Part shown: piece by piece, positions 45,062 to 57,585 of the stretch
Position numbering within the stretch: the stretch's first letter is position 1
Layout of the letters: every line of letters begins with the position of its first letter
DNA from: Eucalyptus grandis
Taxonomy: Eukaryota > Streptophyta > Magnoliopsida > Myrtales > Myrtaceae
NCBI RefSeq assembly: GCF_016545825.1
Contig: NC_052619.1
Coordinates: 43,615,682-43,679,681, forward strand
Direction of reading: 5' to 3'
Length of the DNA stretch: 64,000 nucleotides
The notes under the pieces: generated by a model
What the model was told of the DNA's origin: nothing
The model's database searches: none
The model's input: the letters and a program-made list of their open reading frames with translations, nothing else
Position numbers and translations under genes: made by a program

Positions 45062-46735
45062 CGTGGGTGCTTAAGATCTGAATGACTCGGGGAATCCCTT
45101 CTAGTAGTGTAATATGTCCAGCTGCCAGTTCAATGTTCTTGGTGAAGAATCTCTAACAAAAGAAAGGATCACAAAAGTGCAAACTGGATTTATAAGAAGA
45201 GAATATTAAGCACTAAACATGACAAAAAAAATAGTTCACGTTTCTGCAAATTTATTGAACTAAGTAGCCATCCATTGACCGAGTAGATCCACATGAAATT
45301 TCAAAGTAGGACAGCAGTCGTAATGCGCCATCTATTGACAGAGTGCAGTACGTCTAGCCACAAGTTTAATGTTCTTCGTAAAGAATTTCAAACAATAGAA
45401 AAGATTACAAAAGAGCAAATTGGATTTATAAGAAGAGAATATTAAACACTAAAAATGACAAGTAAGTTAGTTCGCGTTTCTGCAAATTTATCCAACAAGT
45501 TAGCCATCCATTGACCAAGCAGATCCACATAGACTTTTAAAGTGAGACAGCAGTTCCGATAAGACCAGGACCATTGCTTCAAGTATGTGCCACCAATGGA
45601 GCACAATTATTGAGCAGCACATTCTGGGAAACAAAATTGTACCAATGAATAATATATAAAGATAAGCAACTAGCGGGACAGTAAAAAATGAAAATTCTTG
45701 ATTTAAACGCAGATGGAGCAAGCATAGACAGCATTTGATTAAGTAAAGTCCACCATACCTCACAATTGTTGGCATCCCGAAAAATTTGGAGGATCACTCC
45801 CCTGAAAATATTCTGGCATTTCTGATAACATAATATAAAAAATACTTCCAAGTGCAGCCAATTGAAAAATGATTCTATGAGGATCACTCCCCTGAAAAAA
45901 TTCTGCATATGTGACACCAATTCACGGAGTAGAAATTGGAAAGAAAAGCTTAAAAGAAAAAACAAAAATTTGAAGCACAGAGGGGGGAGGGGGGCATTGT
46001 GGATGCTTAGGACCTGAACGACTCAGGGAATCCCTTCTAGTAGGAGCATAATATGTCTAGCTGCCAGTTCAATGTTCTTGGTAAAGAATCTCTAACAATA
46101 GAAAGGATCACAAAAGTGCAAATTGGATTTATAAGAAGAGAATATTAAACACTAAACATGACAAATAAGTTAGTTCACGTTTCTGCAAATTTATTGAACT
46201 AGGTAGCCATCCATGGACCAAGTAGATCTACATGGACTTTTAAAGTAGGACAGCAGTCCTGATACGCCGTCTATTGACAGAGCGTAATATGCCTAGCCAC
46301 CAGTTCAATGTTCTTCATAAAGAATTTCTAACGATAGAAAAGATCACAAAAGTGCAAATTGGATTTATAAGAAGAGAATATTAAACACTAAACATGACAA
46401 ATAAGTTAGTTCACGCTTCTGCAAATTTATCCAACAAGGTAGCCATCCATTGACCAAGTAGATCCACATAGACTTTCAAAGTAAGACAGCAGTTCTGATA
46501 AGACCAGGACTATTGCTTTAAGTATGTGCCTCCATTGGAGCACATTTATTGACCGGCACATTGTGGAAAACAAGATTGCCCCAATGAATAATATATAACT
46601 AGCGGGTACAGTTAAAGATGAAAATTCTTGATTTAAACATAGATGGAGCAAGCATAGATAGCATTTGATCAAGTAAAGTCCACCATATATCACAATGTTG
46701 GCATCCTGCAAGAAATCTGGACACTACGTCAGGTT
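45062..46735 (-). repeat. Tandemly duplicated block, unidentified gene-like fragments
   Basis: Two large units (from 45062 and from about 46000) each contain two sub-repeats of about 235 bp, at about 45110, 45346, 46047 and 46287. On the minus strand a sub-repeat can be read from an AG acceptor as FFTKNIELAAGH and LLEGIPRV, with stops in most copies. I do not recognise the protein. A further diverged copy lies near 59640-59700. The minus-strand frame at 45579-45965 belongs to this block. Confidence 0.6.
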
Positions 46736-46985
46736 AGCATCAGTTTTATTGATGTCAGGACAATACAACTATCAAGTATCTAGCAAGAAAAAAAAAATAT
46801 TTTATACAGGCATTATTATTTTGGTAAAAAATTCAAAGATGCTGCCCCATGAAAGATTGGCAACAATGGCAACAATCTGAACCAGTTCCATCGGAGTATA
46901 AACTTCTTTGAAGTGTGTGTACGAAGGAAGACCCAAAAAAATGAGGAAAGAGACGATAAGAAATTATTTAAAAAATTTGATCCTA
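46736..46985. other. Flank of the Tat-like element
   Basis: AT-rich sequence with no gene recognised. Its last bases, gagag at 46986-46990, are the left target duplication of the next element. Confidence 0.6.
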
Positions 46986-46990
46986 GAGAG

Positions 46991-48568
46991 TGTCGCGACC
47001 TCTTTTTTCTTGGCGCCAATCAGTGCGAGCGCCTAAGAGGCTAATGGCTCGGCTGAATTTATTAAGCCCGGACTCTCCCCAAGTCCACCAATTCATGACT
47101 TAATGGTTCAAGTTTTTAACCTGTAATTCAATTTTTAAAATGGAGTCGCCACTAATCGATTTGGGGTGGGTTGATTAGAAACCCAAGTGAAGTATCGGAG
47201 AAATACTCACTCTCAACCTTGAGAAATTAGGATCGGGGACTTGATTACACTAGTTAATCACTAATACCCTTTCGGTACCTAATCTTGTTTAAACCTAAGG
47301 ATTTTTGGATATTCGAGGGATTTTCCATGCATTTTCGGGAGGAAAAACATTTTTGAGTCTTTTCTCATTTTTTTGACATAAAAGGGATTTTTTGGATTTT
47401 TTTGGAAATTAAAACATTTTTTATTTTTTTTGAAAATAAATTATTTATTTATTATTTATTATAATATAATTTTATATTAAAATAATAAAACAAAACCGGC
47501 CCGGGTTGGATCCGCGGGTTGGTCCCGACCCGGCCGGGCGACCGAGCGCAGTGCGGGACCGCCACGCGGCCCGGCTGGATTTTTTATCTTTTTTTTTTTT
47601 TACATTAAAACGACGCCGTGGCGGGCGTTCGGGGACGCCCGGCCCGGCCCGACGACCCGGATCCGATCCGACCTCGCGACCCGGCTCCCTACGAACCCTA
47701 CCCAACCCGGCTCCGATTCGCGACCCGACTCCCGCCGCTCCCGAATCTCGTGAAACCCTACCCGGTTTCTAGACCTGGATCCCGACTCGCGACCCGGAAA
47801 ATCGCGAACCCTAGGGTTTTTGCGAATCCGCGGCGCGAGGGGGAAACCGGATGCTTGTCGGCGACGCGACCACGGCGGCGGCGACGACGAAGGCGACATC
47901 AGCGGCGGCAGAATCGGTAACGGCGACGCTTTTTTACCTTCTCGAACGGGGACGGGCGGCGGGAGGGCGGTTCGCGATGGTGGAGAAACGGTGGCGAGCA
48001 CGGTGACGGCGAGGCTGGTCTTGGTCGGATCTCGCCGGAACACTCTCTCTCTCCTCGGGTTCGCTCGTCAAGCTCCCCGAAGAGTCTCGGGACCCCTCCG
48101 AGCTCACCACACCACGGCCGGCCTGAACTCGAGCTCCCGAAGTCTCTCGGGGACCCCAAGCCTCGGCTAGCCTCTCTCTCTCTCTCTCTCTCTCGTGTCC
48201 GCTCTGCGTGTGTAGCCTCCACCCACTCGGATCTCTCCTCGTCTCCGGCCGCGAGTTCTTGGATCTCAGCCTGCTCGTCCTCGGCCCCCCGTCTGAAGTC
48301 TCTCAGTGGGAGGTTTCGAGGATCTGCAGCCTTCGATCCTTCTCGCCGTCCGCTCAAGCTTCTCCGGCGTTGCGCCTACTCGCGCGTGCTCCTCAGTGGC
48401 GCGAGGAAGAAGACGACACAGAGGGGGCCGGGCTTGAGGCAACGATGGGCTAAAGGCCCACGTGGGGAGGGGGGCTGCCTTTCCGCTTTCGCTTTTCTTT
48501 TTCGTTTCTTTTTTTGGTTTATTATCCGAAAACAAAATAATAATAAAGCCTAATTTTAGGCGTCAACA
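46991..48568 (-). repeat. 3' LTR of the Tat-like element
   Basis: On the minus strand it runs TGTTGACGCC to GGTCGCGACA. Compared with the other LTR it has about 330 bp extra (about 47242-47570) and lacks about 170 bp that hold the TATA box. Open frames inside it, including those at 47472-48535, are GC-rich artefacts shared with the other LTR. Confidence 0.92.
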
Positions 48569-48582
48569 GCTGCCCCTCTTTG
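48569..48582 (-). other. Polypurine tract of the Tat-like element
   Basis: On the minus strand caaagaggggcagc lies directly before the 3' LTR. Confidence 0.8.
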
Positions 48583-48839
48583 AAGGTGAGCTCGCAGAGG
48601 TTGCATTCAAAGACAGACTGATGCCTAAACTTTATCCACGCGCGCGTAGCAGATTATATTTTGTTTATGACCTATTACTCTATGCGGAAAAGAGCGATAT
48701 AACATTACATATACTAAAACGTATAAGAAGATACCGTAGTTACTTACCGGTTGAGTGAGATAGGGTGTGAGCCCCGAGTTTGGCAAGTATCAAGGCGTCA
48801 TCTTACCTGGTGATATGAGGAGGTTGTTTTTCCAGGGCT

Positions 48840-49475
48840 CAAACCATTCTTCTGGTCGCTCAGTATAAAACAATCAATGATTTGTCTAGGACCCGAACCT
48901 TTCTTCGGTCGCCTTGACGGGAGATTGCTCCTCCATGACCCGAACCATTCTTCGGTCGCCTATTGGAGTAATCAGTTGTTTGTCTCGGACCCGAACTATT
49001 CTTCGGTCGCCGTGACGGGAAATTGCTTCTCCAGGACCCGAACCATTCTTCTGGCCGCTGTTAAAACAATCAATGGTTTGTCTAGGACCCGAACCTTTCT
49101 TCGGTCGCCTATTGGAGTAATCAACGGTTTGTCTCGGACCCGAACCATTCTTCGGTCGCCGTGACGGGAAATTGTTTTTCGAGGACCCGAACCATTCTTC
49201 GGTCGCTGTTAAAACAATCGTGGTTTGTCTAGGACCAACCTTTCTTCGGTCGCCTTGACGGGAGATTGCTCCTCCAGGACCCGAACCATTCTTCGGTCGC
49301 CTATTGGAGTAATCAACGGTTTGTCTCGGACCCGAACCATTCTTCGGTCGCCGTGACAGGAAATTGTTTTTCCAGGACTCGAACCATTCTTCGGTCGCCT
49401 GTTAAAACAATCAGTGGTTTGTCTCGGACCCGAACCTTTCTTCGGTCGCCTTGACGGGAGATGCACCGACCTTTC
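48840..49475. repeat. Interspaced tandem array 1 (ggacccgaaccattcttcggtcgcc)
   Basis: The 25-bp core ggacccgaacc / attcttcggtcgcc recurs about a dozen times. Spacers of about 22-25 bp cycle through three or four types (tattggagtaatcaacggtt, gtgacgggaaattg, gttaaaacaatc). This gives a higher-order repeat of about 150-190 bp. It is non-coding satellite-like DNA in the 3' part of the element. Confidence 0.9.
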
Positions 49476-49639
49476 TCAGGGCATCTCATTTGTTGGGAGA
49501 TAGTACTTGGATGATCACAAGTACAAACTCTTGGAGGATACTTGGATGATCTCAAGCATCGGAGGGGTACCTGGACGATCACAGGTACAAACTCTTTGGA
49601 GATACCTGGATGATCACAAGTATCGAAGGGGTACCTGGG

Positions 49640-50930
49640 ATATTCGTGAAGGTCTCTCACCTCCTGGTAATGGGAATATCGAGGACGTGCCTCGCATATT
49701 CGTGAAGGTCTCTCACCTCCTCGGTAGTGGGAATATCGAGGACATGCCTCGCATATTCATGAAGGTCTCTCACCTCTGGTAAAGGGAATATTGAGGACGT
49801 GCCCCGTATATTCGTGAAGGTCTCTCACCTCCTGGTAGTGGGAATATCGAGGGCGTGCCTCGCATATTCACGAAGGTCTCTCACCTCTGGTAAATGGGAA
49901 TATCGAGGACGTACCTCGCATATTCGTGAAGGTCTCTCACCTCCCAGGTAATTCGGAATATCGAGGACGTACTCGAGATATTCATGAAGGTCTCTCACCT
50001 CCCGGTAAATTGGAATATCGAGGACGACTGGGGATATTCGTGAAGGTCTCTCACCTCCTGGTAATTGGGAATATCGAGGACGTGCCTCGCATATTCGTGA
50101 AGGTCTCTCACCTCCTGGTAATTGGGAATATTGAGGACATGCCTCGCATATTCATGAAGGTCTCTCACCTCCTGGTAAAGGGGAATATCGAGGACGTGCC
50201 TCGCATATTCGTGAAGGTCTCTCACCTCCTGGTAATTGGGAATATCGAGGGCGTGCCTCGCATATTCATGAAGGTCTCTCACCTCCTGGTAAATGGGAAT
50301 ATCGAGGACGTACCTCGCATATTCGTGAAGGTCTCTCACCTCCTGGTAATTCGGAATATCGAGGACGTACCTGAGATATTCATGAAGGTCTCTCACCTCC
50401 TGGTAAATTGGAATATCGAGGACGTACTTGGGATATTCGTGAAGGTCTCTCACCTCCTGGTAATTGGGAATATCGAGGGCGTACCTGAGATATTCGTGAA
50501 GGTCTCTCACCTCCTGGTAATTGGGAATATCGAGGGCGTACCTGGGATATTCGTGAAGGTCTCTCACCTCCTGGTAATTGGGAATATCGAGGGCGTGCCT
50601 CGCATATTCATGAAGGTCTCTCACCTCCTGGTAATTGGGAATATCGAGGGCGTGCCTCGCATATTCATGAAGGTCTCTCACCTCCTGGTAAATGGGAATA
50701 TCGAGGATGTACCTCGCATATTCGTGAAGGTCTCTCACCTCCTGGTAATTAGGAATATCGAGGACATACCGAGATATTCATGAAGGTCTCTCACCTCTGG
50801 TAAATTGGAATATCGAGGACGTACCTGGGATATTCGTGAAGGTCTCTCACCTCCTGGTAAAAGGGAATATCGAGGGCGTACCTAAGATATTCATGAAGGT
50901 CTCTCACCTCCTGGTAATTGGAATTTTGAA
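49640..50930. repeat. Tandem array 2, 57-bp units (about 22 copies)
   Basis: Each unit contains gaatatcgaggacgt, cgcatattcgtgaagg and tctctcacctcctggtaa. As 57 is 19 codons, both strands stay open over long stretches (49926-50783 plus, 49995-50738 minus) without being genes. Bases vary mainly at gacgt/gcgtg and attg/aatg, giving two or three mixed variants. Confidence 0.93.
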
Positions 50931-50939
50931 TGTAGCACG

Positions 50940-51620
50940 AGGCTTACCTGGATTGCCGTAGGCACTTAAAAGGGTTGGAACACCTAGGTAGCTGCAGGTG
51001 TACAAAGTACTGGAATACTTGGATGAACACAAGTATTTAATGATACAACCTGGGACCACTCAGTTGGTCCAAGTGTAAGAAAGCATACCTGGGTAGGCGC
51101 AGGCACACAAAGCAATGGAATGCTTGAACAGCTGCTATTATTTAGGGAAAACTCGGGCAAGTTGAGTGTCATGAAAAGAAAGTACCTGGACAACGGTGGG
51201 TACTTGACGATATGGGGATACCTAGACAGCAGTAGGTATTCCAAGAGATACTTGGTCAGTCACAAGTATCAATACTCTGGGGACAACTTGAACAAGTCGA
51301 GTGTCAGGGAAAGGGAGTATCCGAACGGTGACCGGTACTCAAAGACAACGGTGATACCTAGACAACAGTAGGTATTTGAACGATAAAGGGATACTTGGTC
51401 AGTCACAAGTATCAATACTCTGAGGACAACTTGAACATGTCGAGTGTCAGGGAAAGGGAGTATCCGAACGGTGACCGGTACTCAAAGACAACAGGGATAC
51501 CTAGACAATAGTAGGTATCGAAACTCCAGGGACAACTCGAATAGGTTGAGTGTCAAGAAGAGAGTACCTAGACAGTGATAGGTATTTTAAGACAAATGAG
51601 GACAGGGATATGCTTACCTG
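50940..51620. repeat. Tandem array 3, degenerate ~110-140-bp units
   Basis: Recurring 'cacaagtatcaatactctg', 'gtcgagtgtcagggaaag' and 'gacaacagtaggtat'. It is the oldest-looking array, grading into unique sequence. Confidence 0.8.
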
Positions 51621-54600
51621 GCAATATCTCTGATCTCTAAGAGTATGTCGGTTATTTGCACAGTATGCACACATGATTGTATATGCTGTAAATTCATGAG
51701 TTCAAATGAGATTCATACATGATAATTTTGTCAGTTTTGTATCATTCGAATTCCACTAGGGAAGATTTTGAAAGACAACATTTATTCGGAATATAGATGC
51801 TTCGAGCATGCCGGATGAGGACTTTCATGCAGAAAGGACTTTCCGCTCACTCTCATGGAAAATGCTATCCCGACCATTGATGCAGGATTCATAAGGACCA
51901 CACTATCTCACCGTCGTCATGTCGGCGGGGTCAGTATTCTCGCAAACGGTACGACTTTACCAATGTGAGGTCTTTGTTGAAACCGTGATGAAGTCTTGGT
52001 CGTGGCTCATCGAAGGGGACCATCAAGGTTGAAGCTGATGGACGAAAATGTTGCACGATCATCTCCGGGTTTACAAGTCAAGAAACCTGCGAAAAGAGAT
52101 AGAATAATCTTGCTCGTACTTCTTCGAGCGATGCTTATAGACATATGAAATCCTACGTTAATTGAAGTGCCCCTAGTCTAAAGAGACTTTTACAATGGGA
52201 TGCAATGTAGGCTTGACTCATGTGTAAAAGGGTGAGAGCTGGTGATTGCCTTGGCATTTGTCACCGGTCTTTCTTCTCACTGTCAGATGGAGGCTCTATC
52301 AATTGAACCACAATGACAACTTTTTCTTGGTTGCATTTTTGACTGGGGGACATTGGCCTTGCTTTTACCAGGCACGCTGCTTTTTCATGCCCTTATTTTT
52401 TATTCCAGTTCTTCAAATATGGGCATTGACCTTGCTTTTACCAGGTACACTGCTTTTTTATGCCCCTGCTTTTTCATTCTTGTTGCTTGAGAGCTGATCT
52501 TGGCAAGCTTAATCGAAACACCGTTATTAGACTCTTGAGTCTTCATCTTCAATTGGCGCTCAGGCTATAATAACTTCTGCTTTGTCTTGATGTGAGGGTA
52601 AAATTACAGACTCACTTGGGTTGTACAATGAATACAAGCGTGTAAAGAAAGAATTGCTCTTCATGACTCTAGGGCACTTAAATTAACGCGAGTGTTCATA
52701 TGCAATAAAGACACTTGAAGATTGATGCAAGTGCAAGCAAGAAAATTTCTATCTCTCTCCTCACCTTGTGATGCTGTTTTGCCTCTACTCTGCCCCAGTG
52801 TGGGGTGGTTCTTGATGAGGGTATGAGAGAAGCTTCACCAATGTATGGGGCTCAATGGGGTGAGCGATGGAATGCCTCTCACTATTTTGGTTATCGTACC
52901 ATTCGCGAGAGAACTCTTTACCCTGCGGCCATGGAATCTTCTGCACTCATCTCACAAGTGTATAGATGGGGGACTGTGTATAGGATATGGCTTGCCTTTC
53001 ATCATTCTGACGCGCCTCATCCAGCATGCTCAATTAATCTTGTATTCTTCACTTAGCTGCCTATTCTAATAATCCTTAGTGGAATCAGTGACTTAGACAG
53101 GCAAGATCATCATGCATAATTCATATGCAACATTTCGAATATGATGGAGTTTGAACTCTTCAAAACAAGTTAATGGTTTTGACTCAAAAAAGACACTATT
53201 GACAACTTTAGGAGTTAACATAATGGTATTTCCAAATATGTTAGATTTTGAACATCAAAAGGGTTATTTGCAAATGGGTGTCGATAGTTGTTCCCATTGA
53301 TTTAGGGATATGACACATGAATGATCAGTCGGGGTTGGGAATCTAATCGGGCATCTCTGCTTTTGCCCCTGCAGAAGAGAAGATGTACAAGTAGATCAAT
53401 TAGTCTGGCCAAAATCAAATGTGAGTTGAGGCCTGAAGATTTTCTGTCATTTGCTTTGGGCAATACTTGAGACGCCATTTTGCTTGGGAGAGTTTCATGC
53501 CTCTCTTTGATTTGTTATCTTTGTTTTTGACAATCAAGTAATCATGTAACAAACAAGACATGCTTCTCATTGATTCATTATCCTTGCTTTTGACAGTCAG
53601 GTGATCCTGCAACAAACAAGAGGGAATGTGTTAGTCATGAACTCTTTCAAGAGTCGAATAACTTGAATCGATACAACTTTACCCTTCACTGGCTTGTAGA
53701 TGATTGGGTGAACCTGAAGTGAGAAGGGGGACACGAAGTCCTATGTCCCTTGTTTCGTTAGGTCAATTATTCTCTGAATTGGCTCCTGGATGGCATGTCC
53801 TTCTTTACACAGAGTCAGGTGAATTTGATGTGGGTCATTTCCACGTACTAGCTTGGCCAATATTGATTTGCCAAACCTAACCATCAAGTTTGGCTCTTGA
53901 ATCCTGATGCTTCCTACCAATAGGGGGAATATGTCAAAAGTGAATTCAAAGAGGGGGGAGTATTGGAAACGATACCAAATTACTCTTCTCCAAAGTTTGT
54001 ATTTGCTGACTCCTGATGATGTTTGAATGTCAATGATAGCCTTTTCGTCTTGACACAGTTTGACATTTCTTTCGATTGGCCTTCATCACTCATGGCCATG
54101 TATGCATGATTGATGGTTGTCGATTTACCTTCAACGCCTTCCTTCTTTGGAATTTTTCTTCTGTCTTTGACTATATGGCCATTGGGCAAAATCATGTACC
54201 TCAAGCTTCTATGGAATCTGAGATGGACAATCAAAATCTCCAATTCTTTGATGGCAATTACTTCTTGGGAGAGTATGCATCTGGAGCACGAAGTGAGGTT
54301 TTTAAGCCCTAAGCCATCGTCTGAATAGGGGTTAGAGATCGTTTCAACTGTTTGGATTTTCTCCCTGTTGATAGTAGCCAATTCAAAGAAAGAGAAAAGA
54401 TCCATTTCTTGTGCTTCTTGGCTTGTCAAAGCTGGAAATCTCATTGATGAAACCACAGCATCCTGCCTTGAGCTATCATATTATGCATGCTTCAAGTTCA
54501 ATAGTATGCCTATGCCTATTATGTCCCATCCTTTGTCTCCAGTAGAGAGAGGACGTCATTTTGACATTATGTTCAGAGGATAAGACTCACCATTTTTGAA

Positions 54601-55191
54601 ATGGGATGATTCTTTCTGTTTGTCCCTGTTTTCTTGGCAAGGTGAATTTGGCAAGCCCACATGATGCAATTGTTTCAAATGCCCCCCCTGTCACACTAAG
54701 TCAAAGGGGATGGGAATGATCTTCTGAAACATGAAGTAAGTGAGTTAAAAAGACAAACATGCTTAAATTTATCATCTTGTTTTGACAAAAGCTTTTGGGT
54801 GATGAAACATTTTTTATTTTCAAAAGACGTCTTTGGGGGAGAAAAAGCATGAGGAAGCCCAGCCCTCAGTATTCTCCTTGGATGATAATTTTTCATGGTT
54901 GGATAGCGTCACCGGGCTGGTTTGGGATACCGCCTCATGCTCTCAAAATATTTTCAACTTTATTTAATAGGTGGATTTACATTTTGGAAAAGTGTTTTCA
55001 AAAGTTAGTTCCTCAAGCGGAACCGATGTTGAAAATAAAAACAAGCCGACTTAAGAAAGATGTACAAGTTCCCACGTAGGGGAATATGAAAGGAAATTAA
55101 AAAGGTTCTACTCGAGTGGGCTGCACCCATTTCCCTTTACGATCCTTCATTGACGGTGTCCATGAAAAGGTCTCCAAACATGGTGGTCATG
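51621..55191 (-). other. Interior of the Tat-like element without pol
   Basis: I searched for RT, RNase H and integrase motifs on both strands and saw none. The longest frame, 53980-54456 on the minus strand (158 codons), has no domain that I recognise. It could be a captured or decayed ORF. The remaining short frames look random. Confidence 0.6.
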
Positions 55192-56757
55192 TCATCCGGC
55201 CCTTCTTTCTCTCGTTGCTAAGGGTGGCACTTCATTGCCCGAATAATACTCGGCCTTCACCAGTCCTTGATAGATGTCAGCGGTATGTGCTTCGACATTT
55301 CTGCTCTGACTATCTTCAAAACTGAATACCACGTTTACTTTGTCGGTGTGATCAAGGAGCGGATTGTCTTGGAATGAGAAAGCTTTAGTGTCCAACAGGT
55401 TCTGGATTCGACTCTTGAGGGCGAAGCACTCGTCAGTTGAATGCCCCACTTCTTCCATGTGATAGTCACATATTTTTGACGGATCATAGTTGGAAAAACT
55501 TTCAGCGTTGGGTTGTTTTGGCTCAATCGAAAGGAGGTTCTTTTTCCGGAGGACTGCCAGTACCTGTGATGGAGATCCAGGAAGAGGAGTAAATTGTCTC
55601 TTGTTGTTATAACGCTGAGATGACTGACGGCTGGTGGTCTGTTGCTGTCTTGCACTTGTCTGAATTGTTGGAGAATGATTGTAGGTTGCATTGACATCTA
55701 CCAAGGGTTCTTTATCTTTCTTCATGCTGAACTTGCCCATGGATGCGGGTTCGATGAACCAACCATCCCTCAACCCTATCTCGATTTGCTCCCCTACTTG
55801 GAATGAGTTGATTAAATGATTCGGCGATCGTGGTTACCATTCGATTGCGGTACTCGTAAGGGAGGTTTTGATAAACATCTTTCTCAGCTCAAAATCGTTG
55901 GTTCGGGACTGATTTGGGCGGCCGATTCCTCCATCGGATAGTATATTCTTTGAACGATTCATGCTTTTTCTTTTCGGTTCGCTCAAGGTCCTCACGAAAG
56001 GGGTAATGTCCATTATGAACTTATATTGCTTGAGGAATGCCTCACTCACCTCGCTCCATGTTTCGAGGAGATTCATGTTCTTTGTAATGTACCACCTCAG
56101 GGCAGGGCCTATTAGACTTGATTGGAACAACTGGATCATTAATGGTGCATTATTAACGTATTGGGTCATTCGAACCAAGTACATTTGCAAATGAGCCCTA
56201 GGACAAGTCGTGCCATCGTACTTCTCAAATTCAGGCATTTTGAATTTTTCCGGCATTTTGACATTGGAATAAATGGAGAGGTCCGTCAAAGTAGGATCTT
56301 GGAGGCCTTGCGTTGTTTCAGCTTCTCCTCAAGCTTTTCGAGGCGTTTGTCATGCTCGTTTTAGACAAATTGTCTGGCCTAGCTTTCGATCATGGTTGGG
56401 TGCGGATCATCCTCCAATTCGGGCATGTTATCGTCGGTATCTCCACCTTGATCACCCCTAGTAGATGATTGTGGCGACAGTACCTCGATTGAGGCCGGGC
56501 GGGAGTAAGCTTGCCCGGATGGAGTCTATCTGCTTTGAGAGTTGTTGAAGCACATTGAAGACTTGTTTCGTTTCGTTTTCCATGACCGCAACACGGCTTG
56601 GTACATTCTCTTCGGCCATTCTTGCTCTTGCTTTCGAACGAGTCTGGATCGGCGAACGTTGACGTTCCGTGATTACCTGTCCATGAGTAGACAAGCGTGT
56701 GTGAATACAAGGCGTAAATAGGGAGTCAGTCCATGATGGCAACCTAACCCCACTCAT
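55192..56757 (-). pseudogene. Gag of the Tat-like element, broken
   Basis: On the minus strand the N-terminal part (56757-56458) has a basic then coiled-coil-like stretch (RSKARARMAEE, ETKQVFNVLQQL). The central part (56289-55834) reads FKMPEFEKYDGTTCPRAHL and ALRWY, the conserved core of plant Tat/Athila-type Gag. The C-terminal part (55773-55192) has a knuckle, CDYHMEEVGHSTDEC, of C-x2-H-x5-H-x4-C form. Stops and frameshifts lie between 56458 and 56289 and between 55860 and 55780. Gag would package element RNA. It is the only recognisable retroviral-type gene here. Confidence 0.88.
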
Positions 56758-57563
56758 TTCTGTTTATTCATGAAAAGGTAGAGGATTTCCTAAACATGGA
56801 TTGAAAAAGGGCACGTGACATGTTAACATGAGCTAAAAAGATTTTCAATTTGAAAGGCGAAGAAAGCATGAGTTCCAAAATTTTTTTAAAAAAGGTTTCT
56901 ATCCCCTTTTTTAGGCAAATGAAAATTCTTGCGGAAAAGAATTTTGTAACATGCTTGAGAATAAAAACATCAACTGAAAGTAATTTTTGCAAATTTTTTT
57001 TTTTAAACTTTTTAAAAGAACTTTATGACAATTACTTTCCAACTTAGATGACCGCGATATTAAATCCTACACTAATCATGGACTACTCAATATATACATG
57101 AAGGTAAGTAAATTGCAAAGTACACAAAATAAAAACTTACTTCACACGAGAAAATTGATGACAATCACATAGACATGCGCATGATATGTGCGGCTCGATT
57201 TCTAACTCAGACGGCTTGATGAAATTAAAAAGGTATCCGCTCGTCGCAGTCTCGCGTTAGCAGCATACCCCTTAACCTCGGCTAAGAAATTCGGGAAAAG
57301 AAAGGCAACCTCTACATCGCAGTCTCGCGTTCGAGGTCGTATCTTTCTTAACACCATCCTAGAAATCCTATGGCGGCCCAGGTCCGGCGGCCAGGTTGTG
57401 TGTGCCATGTGTAGTGTTTAAAACAGTAAAGCATGCACAACATTTTATAATCACAAAAACATTTTATTTTAACAGAATAAAAAAACTTTAAACTATTACC
57501 CCGCACAAAAAAATCCAAGTCAGTAAAGCATTTAATCAAGACAAAATGGCTTAAGTCCTCAAT

Positions 57564-57582
57564 ATCCCCAGCGGAGTCGCCA
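57564..57582 (-). other. Primer-binding site of the Tat-like element
   Basis: On the minus strand tggcgactccgctgggga lies 3 bp after the 5' LTR. This is the PBS type of Ogre/Tat elements (tRNA-Arg from memory), unlike the Met type of the element at 31-11195. Confidence 0.8.
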
Positions 57583-57585
57583 AGC

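Noticed and set aside
48840..49475. CRISPR-like pattern of 25-bp repeats and similar-sized spacers
   Set aside because: Spacers recur in a fixed cycle instead of being unique, the DNA is plant nuclear, and the block lies inside an LTR retrotransposon.
49926..50783. 285-codon plus-strand ORF and 247-codon minus-strand ORF
   Set aside because: Both follow from a 57-bp unit that is a multiple of three; the proteins are pure 19-residue repeats.
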